A DNA stretch of 13,657 nucleotides. Origin: Candidatus Magasanikbacteria bacterium CG1_02_32_51 (GTDB lineage Bacteria; Patescibacteriota; Patescibacteriia; Magasanikbacterales; UBA922). This document shows, piece after piece, positions 7,511-13,657 of this stretch. Position numbers and translations under genes: made by a program. The DNA is taken from assembly GCA_001871435.1 (NCBI GenBank), contig MNVC01000013.1:1-13657 (forward strand). Direction: 5' to 3'. The number at the start of each line of letters is the position of its first letter. Position 1 is the first letter of the stretch. A model generated the notes under the pieces. That model had not been told where the DNA came from and ran no database searches. It worked only from the letters and a program-made list of their open reading frames with translations.

Positions 7511-7525
7511 CTGTCGTCCTTTTTT
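7503..7525 (+). terminator. intrinsic terminator in the cas12a leader
   Basis: GGGCGAC (7503-7509), loop ACT, GTCGTCC (7513-7519), then T6 (7520-7525): a 7-bp stem with one G-U pair, directly followed by the T-run. Its 5' arm is also the 3' strand of P1, so the two cannot form together. A near-copy of the 5' arm, GGACGAC at 7456-7462, pairs perfectly with the same 3' arm and gives a third competing helix. P1 formation would allow transcription into cas12a; terminator formation would stop it. Confidence 0.65.
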
Positions 7526-7547
7526 ATTTATTTTTAACTAAAAATAT

Positions 7548-10500
7548 ATGTCTAAAAACAATGTTTGGGATAAATTTACCAATCAATATAGTTTGAGTAA
7601 GACCTTGAGGTTTGAGTTGAAGCCGGTTGGAAAGACAAGAGAAAAAATGAATGAACAATTAAAATATGATAAACAACTTCAAACATTTTTAAAAGATCAA
7701 GAAATTGAAGATGCTTATCAATATTTGAAACCATTTTTTGATAAACTTCACAAGGAGTTTATTACTGATAGTTTAGATTCAGATACAACAAAAAAAATAG
7801 ATTTTTCAGACTACCTTATCGATTATAGAGACAAAAAAGATCTTACAAAAAAAGAAGATAGTTTACGAAAAAATATTGGGGAGGTATTTGTTAAAGCAGG
7901 AGACAGATGGAAAAAAGAAAAATATCCAAAATACGAATGGAAAAAAGGAAGTAATGTCGCCAACGGTTCAGGTATCCTTTTGACGCAGGACGTTCTGATG
8001 TTAATAAAAGATCTGAATCCAAATGATCAAAAAATAAAAAAAATGATTGAGGAAACTTTTAAAGGTTTTTTTACTTATTTTTCTGGTTTCAACCTAAATA
8101 GAGAAAATTATTATACGACTAAAGTAGAAAAAGCAACTGCGGTGGCTACTCGTATTGTCCATGATAATTTACCAAAATTTTGTGATAATCTCGTTCAATT
8201 TGAATGTATTATAAAAAAGAAAAAAAATGGTGAAGTGGATAGGATTGAAAGAAAGTCGGAATACCTAAATGCGTATCAATACTTAAAGAGTAAAGGACGT
8301 ACTACTCAGATTAAAGATGCAGAAAGTGGAAAAATGATAGAAGCTGAGGTCATCAATGAAAATATGTTTAGTATTTCTTATTTTTCGGCGTGTTTGTCGC
8401 AATCGGGTATTGAAGAATATAATCGTACAATTGGACATTATAATCTACTTATAAACCTTTATAATCAAGCAAAAGAGGGTGAAGAAAAAGATTTGAAGAA
8501 ATCAGAAAAAAAGTTTAAAAGACTTCCTATTTTTAAAACATTGTATAAACAAATTGGATGTGGCGAAAAAGAACCTTTATTTTTTAGTTTGACTCATGAT
8601 ACAAAATTACAGGTTCAAGAGAATAAGGAAAATTACAAAAAACCATATTCAGTAGAACAAATACTTGAACAAGCCAAACTAGCTGGGGATAAATACTTTA
8701 AGGGGAAAAGTAATGATGGAATACTAAATACTATTCCTGAATTTTCTGATTATATTCTTCAAAAAGAAAGTTATGGTGGTGTCTATTGGTCAAAAGTAGC
8801 CATAAATACTATTTCAAACAGGTATTTTGAGAATTGGCATACTTTAAAGGATGCCTTGATAGATGCAAAAGTTTTTGAAAAAGGAAAAAAAGGCGATGAG
8901 GAAGATGTAAAAATTCCGGAATCCATAGAATTACAGGGCTTTTTTGATGTACTTGATACCCAAGAAGGCTGGAAATCAGAAGGCATATTTTTCAAGAAAA
9001 GTTTGACCGAAGAATTAAAAAATAAAGAAGCTGATACAAAAAATAAAAAAAGGAGAGAAATAGTGAAGGAAGCAAAAAGACCGTCACAGGCATTGCTTGC
9101 ATTGCTTTTTGATGATATACAAGAACACGCTAATCTGTTTTTGAATCAATCGGATGAAATTTTGAAATTGGAAAAATATTCTGAAAAGGAGAGTAAAGAG
9201 AAAATAAAGCAGTGGATGGATAGTGCTTTGGCAGTGAACAGAATACTAAAGTATTTTTTTGTCAAAGAGTCTAAAGCCAAAGGTGAACAGATTGATCCGA
9301 TAATTTCTGAGGCCTTAAAAGTTTTATTTAATTCAGAAGATGCTACATGGTTCAAATGGTATGATGCTTTGAGAAATTATCTAACAAAGAAACCACAGGA
9401 TGATGTAAAAGAGAATAAGTTAAAGTTGAATTTTGAGAATAGTACTTTAGCTGGGGGCTGGGATATAAATAAAGAATCAGATAATTATTGCGTCATTTTA
9501 CAAGACCAAAAAGGCAAACAGCACCTAGGGATTATTGCAAAAAAAGAAAAGCAACGAGGTTATAACAAGATTTTTGAAAGAACACCAGAGAATCCACTTT
9601 ATAAAATAGACAGTGGAGAAGTTTGGCAAAAAATGGAATACAAACAAATAGCAGTACCAACCGGTATTGGTGGGTTTGTTAGAAAATGTTTTAACACAGC
9701 ACAGCAATATGGTTGGAAATGCCCAGATAATTGCTTAAACAGTGAAGGAAAAATTATCATAAAAAATGACGAGGCAAAAGAAAATTTAGAAGCAATAATT
9801 GACTGTTACAAAGATTTCTTTACTAAATACGAAAAAGATGGATTTAAGTATAAAAATTTTAACTTTAATTTTAAGGAGAGTGAGGAATATGAAGAATTAA
9901 ACAGTTTTTTTAGTGATGTTGAAAGACAAGGTTACAAGTTGGGTTTTATAACAGTAAATAAAACTATTATAGACAAATGGGTTGAAGATGGTACTATATA
10001 TCTCTTCGAAATCAAAAATCAGGATACAAACGATGGAAAAAAAGATGGACATAAAAACAATCTGCATACGATTTATTGGAAAGCACTTTTTGAAGATGTT
10101 GGAAACAAACCCAAATTAAATGGAGGTGCAGAATTGTTTTATCGAAAAGCACTTCTAAAAGACAAACAAGAAAAAATAGAAGATAATTATGGGAAAGAAA
10201 TTATCAAAAATTTTCGTTTCTCGAAAGAGAAGTTCCTTTTTCATTGTCCAATAAAGCTGAATTACAAAGCAAAGAGTTATTCTCATCCAAAATATGCTTT
10301 GCCGGAAATAAACAAGCAAACAAATGAATTTTTTATAACCATTAGTGATATTTGTTTCCTCGGCATCGACCGCGGTGAAAAACATCTTGCATACTATTCT
10401 TTGGTGAATCAGAAAGAAGAAATTATTGATCAAGGGACACTCAACATGCCATTTGTTGATAAAGATGGGAAACCGAGAAGTATTAAAAAAGAAAAGTTTC

Positions 10501-11696
10501 GTTTTGATGCAAAAGTTGATAAATGGGTTTCGGAAGAAATGGACTGCTGGAATTATAACGATCTTTTAGATGCCATGGCTTCAAATCGAGATATGGCTCG
10601 AAAAAACTGGCAGACTATTGGAACTATTAAAGAACTGAAAAACGGATATATTTCACAAGTGGTAAGAAAAATAGTTGATCTTGCAATTGATAAAAATAGA
10701 GGTATTCCATCATTTATTGTGTTGGAAAATTTGAATGCTGGTTTTATGCGTGGGCGACAGAAGATAGAAAAGTCTGTATATCAAAAACTAGAACTAGCTT
10801 TGGCCAAAAAACTGAATTTTGTTGTGGATAAGACTGTTCAAAATGGAGAAATAGGTTCAGTAACAAACGCTTTACAACTCACCCCACCAGTCACTAATTT
10901 TCAGAATATTGAAAATAGAAAACAGGTTGGGATAATGCTATATACGCGAGCCGATTATACTTCCCAAACTGATCCTGTTACAGGCTGGAGGAAAAGTATT
11001 TATCTGAAAAAAGGTTCTGAAGAATATATCAAAAGCCAAATCATGGATAGTTTTGATGATTTTGGGTTTGATGGAAAAAATTACTATTTCAAATATACTG
11101 TTGATCTTATAGATCCAATCAAAAAAACATCTGAAAAAAAATTCAAAAAACAATGGACTCTATATTCTGGTATTAATGGAAAAAGTTTGGATAGATTTAG
11201 GGGAGAAAGAAGCTCTGATAAAAATGTCTGGATCAAGACGTTACAAGATATTAAGACAACCTTAGATGCTGTGTTTATAGGCTTTGACTTACAGCACTCT
11301 TTGCGCTCCCAAATCATTAACGATGGGATAATGCCTAAGAAAATTGAAAATTCACAATTTACCGGTTGGGAATCACTTCGTTTTGCAATTGAGATGATTC
11401 AGCAAATTAGAAATATTGGCGTTGAAAAAGGGGATGAGGATTTTATTCTTTCGCCTGTTCGCGATAAAAATGAAAACCATTTTGATTCAAGAAAGGCAAA
11501 AGAAAATGAACCTAATTCAGGAGATGCAAACGGCGCATATAACATTGCAAGAAAGGGAATCATTATGAATGAACATATTAAAAAAGACTTAATTCCATTT
11601 ATTCAAGATAAAGAATGGGACGCTTGGCTTGCTGGTAGAGAAGTTTGGGACAAGTGGTTGATAGAAAATAAAGATAGTCTGATTTATAAGAAGTAG
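7548..11696 (+). CDS. cas12a: CRISPR-associated endonuclease Cas12a (type V-A)
   Basis: Single-protein effector that processes its own crRNA and cuts crRNA-matched DNA next to a T-rich PAM. At 1382 residues it is slightly long for the family (about 1200-1350). The N-terminus NQYSLSKTLRFELKPVGKT is the Cas12a signature. The PAM/WED block KLKLNFENSTLAGGWDINK lies near 624-642. RFSKEKFLFHCPI contains Lys895, which aligns with the crRNA-processing Lys860 of the Acidaminococcus enzyme. The RuvC triad is intact: D941 (GIDRGE), E1060 (VLENLNAGF), D1326 (SGDANGAY). The Nuc-domain Arg is R1288 (IQQIRN). An extra charged stretch at about 967-1000 between RuvC-I and the bridge helix also occurs, from memory, in the Peregrinibacteria enzyme, which it resembles throughout. 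No Shine-Dalgarno site is visible. All key residues are present, so it should be active. Confidence 0.97.
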   Translation: MSKNNVWDKFTNQYSLSKTLRFELKPVGKTREKMNEQLKYDKQLQTFLKDQEIEDAYQYLKPFFDKLHKEFITDSLDSDTTKKIDFSDYLIDYRDKKDLTKKEDSLRKNIGEVFVKAGDRWKKEKYPKYEWKKGSNVANGSGILLTQDVLMLIKDLNPNDQKIKKMIEETFKGFFTYFSGFNLNRENYYTTKVEKATAVATRIVHDNLPKFCDNLVQFECIIKKKKNGEVDRIERKSEYLNAYQYLKSKGRTTQIKDAESGKMIEAEVINENMFSISYFSACLSQSGIEEYNRTIGHYNLLINLYNQAKEGEEKDLKKSEKKFKRLPIFKTLYKQIGCGEKEPLFFSLTHDTKLQVQENKENYKKPYSVEQILEQAKLAGDKYFKGKSNDGILNTIPEFSDYILQKESYGGVYWSKVAINTISNRYFENWHTLKDALIDAKVFEKGKKGDEEDVKIPESIELQGFFDVLDTQEGWKSEGIFFKKSLTEELKNKEADTKNKKRREIVKEAKRPSQALLALLFDDIQEHANLFLNQSDEILKLEKYSEKESKEKIKQWMDSALAVNRILKYFFVKESKAKGEQIDPIISEALKVLFNSEDATWFKWYDALRNYLTKKPQDDVKENKLKLNFENSTLAGGWDINKESDNYCVILQDQKGKQHLGIIAKKEKQRGYNKIFERTPENPLYKIDSGEVWQKMEYKQIAVPTGIGGFVRKCFNTAQQYGWKCPDNCLNSEGKIIIKNDEAKENLEAIIDCYKDFFTKYEKDGFKYKNFNFNFKESEEYEELNSFFSDVERQGYKLGFITVNKTIIDKWVEDGTIYLFEIKNQDTNDGKKDGHKNNLHTIYWKALFEDVGNKPKLNGGAELFYRKALLKDKQEKIEDNYGKEIIKNFRFSKEKFLFHCPIKLNYKAKSYSHPKYALPEINKQTNEFFITISDICFLGIDRGEKHLAYYSLVNQKEEIIDQGTLNMPFVDKDGKPRSIKKEKFRFDAKVDKWVSEEMDCWNYNDLLDAMASNRDMARKNWQTIGTIKELKNGYISQVVRKIVDLAIDKNRGIPSFIVLENLNAGFMRGRQKIEKSVYQKLELALAKKLNFVVDKTVQNGEIGSVTNALQLTPPVTNFQNIENRKQVGIMLYTRADYTSQTDPVTGWRKSIYLKKGSEEYIKSQIMDSFDDFGFDGKNYYFKYTVDLIDPIKKTSEKKFKKQWTLYSGINGKSLDRFRGERSSDKNVWIKTLQDIKTTLDAVFIGFDLQHSLRSQIINDGIMPKKIENSQFTGWESLRFAIEMIQQIRNIGVEKGDEDFILSPVRDKNENHFDSRKAKENEPNSGDANGAYNIARKGIIMNEHIKKDLIPFIQDKEWDAWLAGREVWDKWLIENKDSLIYKK

Positions 11697-11712
11697 TTAT
11701 TCTATCATTGAC

Positions 11713-11748
11713 AAAAACGTCTAACTATGCTACAGTTAGGCGTTTTTT
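11713..11748 (+). terminator. terminator between cas12a and cas4
   Basis: AACGTCTAAC (11716-11725) pairs with GTTAGGCGTT (11735-11744), with one U-G pair and a 9-nt loop. Upstream A's extend the stem against the T6 run at 11743-11748. A stem running into a T-run is a textbook intrinsic terminator. It would lower expression of cas4-cas1-cas2 relative to cas12a, or separate the two transcripts. Confidence 0.8.
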
Positions 11749-11762
11749 AATTTCTACCATAT

Positions 11763-12314
11763 ATGGAAGACTATATTCAAATTACAAAATTAAACGATTT
11801 TATATTTTGTCCATACTCTATTTATTTTCATACTCTTTACCAAAATTACAATGAGCGTGTTTATCATGGTAGTGCACAAGTGGCTGGTAAGATAAAACAT
11901 GAAAGTATAGATAAAAGTAAATATTCTACTGAAAAAAGATATATCCAAGGAATGGCTGTTTATTCCGAAAAATATCGTCTTATGGGTAAAATAGATATAT
12001 ATGATATCAAAACAAAAACATTAATAGAAAGAAAAAATAAAATAGTAAAAATTTATGATGGTTACAAATTGCAACTGGTCGCTCAAAAAGTTTGTTTGGA
12101 AGAAATGGGCTATGAAGTAAAAAATATTGAGATGTACTCAATTACTGATAATAAAGTTTGGAAGTTGAAATACTCAGAAGATGACTTGAAAAAAATGGAA
12201 GATGTTATAAAACAAATTAGAAACTTTGATTTTAAAAAAATAAATGTGGAAATCAATCCTGAAAAATGTAACAACTGTATTTATAATTCACTTTGTAATT
12301 TTAAAACTATATGA
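11763..12314 (+). CDS. cas4: CRISPR adaptation exonuclease Cas4
   Basis: A 183-residue RecB-like nuclease with an iron-sulfur cluster. It works with Cas1-Cas2 to trim prespacers and select those with a proper PAM. The four cluster cysteines are C16 (FIFCPYS) and C169, C172, C178 (KCNNCIYNSLC). The nuclease motifs are H46, D78 (GKIDIYD), E89-x-K91 (LIERKNK) and Q104 (YKLQLVAQ); the tyrosine often found four residues after this Gln is replaced by Gln108. Length and motifs are typical of the short Cas4 of type V-A and II-B loci. Its start lies 15 nt after the terminator T-run, and its TGA overlaps the cas1 start (ATGA), implying translational coupling. Confidence 0.93.
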   Translation: MEDYIQITKLNDFIFCPYSIYFHTLYQNYNERVYHGSAQVAGKIKHESIDKSKYSTEKRYIQGMAVYSEKYRLMGKIDIYDIKTKTLIERKNKIVKIYDGYKLQLVAQKVCLEEMGYEVKNIEMYSITDNKVWKLKYSEDDLKKMEDVIKQIRNFDFKKINVEINPEKCNNCIYNSLCNFKTI

Positions 12315-13603
12315 TGAGTTTACCAGATTTTAGAGAAAAACAAATTCTTTTTATTCGTGCAGAAAAAGAATTGGAAAATAGATTACAATTTAAAAATGAT
12401 AATCTGACTTTTGTAAAAGACGGGAAAATCATTAATCAGTTATCTTGCTATAAAATATTTGTAGTTTTTATAATTGGGGACTTTACTATTTCTACCCCAC
12501 TTATTAGAAATTGCAATAAGTATGGTATTTCTATTTTTCTTTTAAAAAATAATTTTGAAGTCTATGCTAGTATGAATTCTGAATCCGCTGGTAATTTTTT
12601 GTTGCGTGAAAAACAATATATCAAAAGTAAACAGGATAGTTTGGAATTAGCTAAGCATATTGTAAAAAATAAAATCTTTAATCAATTTGCTTTGTTGCGT
12701 GAAGTAAAAAAGATAAAAGACGGACGTCTGAATTTGAAAAGTATTTTTGCCAAAATAGATGAAGCCAAAGATTGTAACTCTTTGCTTGGTCTTGAAGGTA
12801 ACATTTCAAAGATATTTTTCAAAAAGTATTTTTCTGAATTGAATTGGTATAAGAGAATGCCTAGAACAAAAGTGGATGAAATAAATATTTTGTTGGATAT
12901 TGGTTATACTTTTTTGTTCAATTTTGTTGATTCACTTTTGCTTTTGTATGGTTTTGATACGTATAAGGGTGTTTATCATACTTTATTTTTTCAAAGAAAA
13001 TCATTGTCTTGTGATATTATGGAACCTTTTCGATCAATTATAGATAGACAAATTATAAAATCATTTAATCTAAAACAAATAGATCTTGCTGATTTCAAAA
13101 AAACTAAAGATGGATCTTATTTTCTTTCTTATGATAAACAAAATAAATATTTGAGATTTTTTTCTGAAGCTATTTGGTATAAGAGAATGCCTAGAACAAA
13201 AGTGGATGAAATAAATATTTTGTTGGATATTGGTTATACTTTTTTGTTCAATTTTGTTGATTCACTTTTGCTTTTGTATGGTTTTGATACGTATAAGGGT
13301 GTTTATCATACTTTATTTTTTCAAAGAAAATCATTGTCTTGTGATATTATGGAACCTTTTCGATCAATTATAGATAGACAAATTATAAAATCATTTAATC
13401 TAAAACAAATAGATCTTGCTGATTTCAAAAAAACTAAAGATGGATCTTATTTTCTTTCTTATGATAAACAAAATAAATATTTGAGATTTTTTTCTGAAGC
13501 TATTATGGAGCAAAAAGAAGAAATATTTGTGTTTGTGCGTGAATATTATTACTTTATTATGAAAGATGGTGGAGTAGATTTTCCAGTTTTTAAAATTAAA
13601 TAA
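12311..13603 (+). CDS. cas1: CRISPR integrase Cas1 with internal 110-residue duplication
   Basis: Cas1 is the metal-dependent integrase that inserts new spacers into the array as a complex with Cas2. The frame encodes 430 residues, whereas Cas1 is normally about 320. The excess is a perfect repeat: residues 179-288 equal 289-398. The catalytic Glu is E162 (GLEGNISKIFFKKYF), upstream of the repeat and therefore single. The catalytic His and Asp occur twice: H223 (YKGVYH) with D235 (LSCDIMEPFR), and H333 with D345. Removing one copy gives an ordinary 320-residue Cas1. The start overlaps the cas4 stop; a second ATG follows at 12314. Whether the duplicated protein folds and works is unknown; an assembly artefact is a real alternative. 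Confidence 0.92.
   Translation: MMSLPDFREKQILFIRAEKELENRLQFKNDNLTFVKDGKIINQLSCYKIFVVFIIGDFTISTPLIRNCNKYGISIFLLKNNFEVYASMNSESAGNFLLREKQYIKSKQDSLELAKHIVKNKIFNQFALLREVKKIKDGRLNLKSIFAKIDEAKDCNSLLGLEGNISKIFFKKYFSELNWYKRMPRTKVDEINILLDIGYTFLFNFVDSLLLLYGFDTYKGVYHTLFFQRKSLSCDIMEPFRSIIDRQIIKSFNLKQIDLADFKKTKDGSYFLSYDKQNKYLRFFSEAIWYKRMPRTKVDEINILLDIGYTFLFNFVDSLLLLYGFDTYKGVYHTLFFQRKSLSCDIMEPFRSIIDRQIIKSFNLKQIDLADFKKTKDGSYFLSYDKQNKYLRFFSEAIMEQKEEIFVFVREYYYFIMKDGGVDFPVFKIK
12844..13503 (+). repeat. perfect 330-bp tandem duplication within cas1
   Basis: 12844-13173 and 13174-13503 are identical at every base; the period-330 match continues one base further to 13504. The unit is exactly 110 codons, so the frame is kept. 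No long direct repeat sits at the borders, only single-base overlap. Complete identity, including silent positions, means a very recent event or an assembly error. Confidence 0.97.
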
Positions 13604-13611
13604 AAAATATT

Positions 13612-13657
13612 ATGTTTATAGTTTCTTATGATTTTTCTAGTGATAGTAGAAGAACAA
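13612..13657 (+). CDS. cas2: Cas2, 5' part only (cut by window end)
   Basis: The first 15 codons read MFIVSYDFSSDSRRT, the characteristic Cas2 start: a beta strand ending in the conserved Asp (D7) and then an S/D-x-x-RR turn. Cas2 is a small dimeric scaffold (about 90-100 residues) between two Cas1 dimers in spacer integration. It starts 8 nt after the cas1 stop, in the expected type V-A order. The rest of the gene, and probably the CRISPR array, lie beyond the window. Confidence 0.88.
   Translation, partial: MFIVSYDFSSDSRRT

Noticed and set aside
12311..12314. Alternative genetic code with UGA as glycine, as in some CPR lineages
   Set aside because: The cas4 TGA overlaps a good cas1 start, reading through it gives an unrelated frame, and no gene contains an in-frame TGA.
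12311..13603. A fusion of two Cas1 proteins
   Set aside because: Only residues 179-288 are repeated; the N-terminal domain and catalytic Glu occur once, so it is an internal duplication.
13604..13657. A CRISPR array within the window
   Set aside because: No repeat-spacer pattern is present at either end of the cas genes; the sequence after cas1 is the start of cas2.

Overview
The window reads like an AT-rich genome of the Patescibacteria (Candidate Phyla Radiation). Spacers are short, housekeeping genes are compact and co-oriented, and GC-rich GGCGGACA repeats are scattered between genes. The CRISPR effector resembles Peregrinibacteria/Parcubacteria Cas12a, a placement made from remembered sequences and not from a search. 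All nine complete genes and the truncated tenth lie on the + strand. The standard code fits: no gene needs an internal TGA to be read through, and cas4 ends in TGA inside an ATGA overlap with cas1.

Positions 1-7175 hold ordinary chromosomal genes: mreB (cell-shape actin), a secreted/anchored DUF2207 membrane protein with a glycine-rich tail, a GT4-type glycosyltransferase, a DNA polymerase III delta'-like clamp-loader subunit, a lipoprotein with six Asp-box (BNR) repeats, and frr (ribosome recycling factor). The spacers carry dispersed repeats of two kinds, one GC-rich and one AT-rich.

Positions 7176-7547 are a 372-base gap and the most unusual non-coding part of the window. It holds a terminator-like hairpin behind frr, then an extended -10 promoter candidate, then a structured RNA at 7378-7525. 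In that RNA an 18-base 3' strand pairs back to the 5' end and encloses three hairpins. The 3' strand of its closing stem is also the 5' arm of an intrinsic terminator 22 nt before the cas12a start codon. This is the layout of a transcriptional switch (riboswitch or attenuator) controlling a CRISPR effector.

Positions 7548-13657 are a type V-A CRISPR-Cas locus in the order cas12a, cas4, cas1, cas2 (cut off by the window end). Cas12a would process crRNA and cut DNA, and Cas4-Cas1-Cas2 would acquire spacers. No repeat-spacer array is present; it probably lies beyond the right edge. cas1 carries a perfect, in-frame 330-bp tandem duplication that repeats the His/Asp half of its active site. It is either a very recent mutation or an assembly error.
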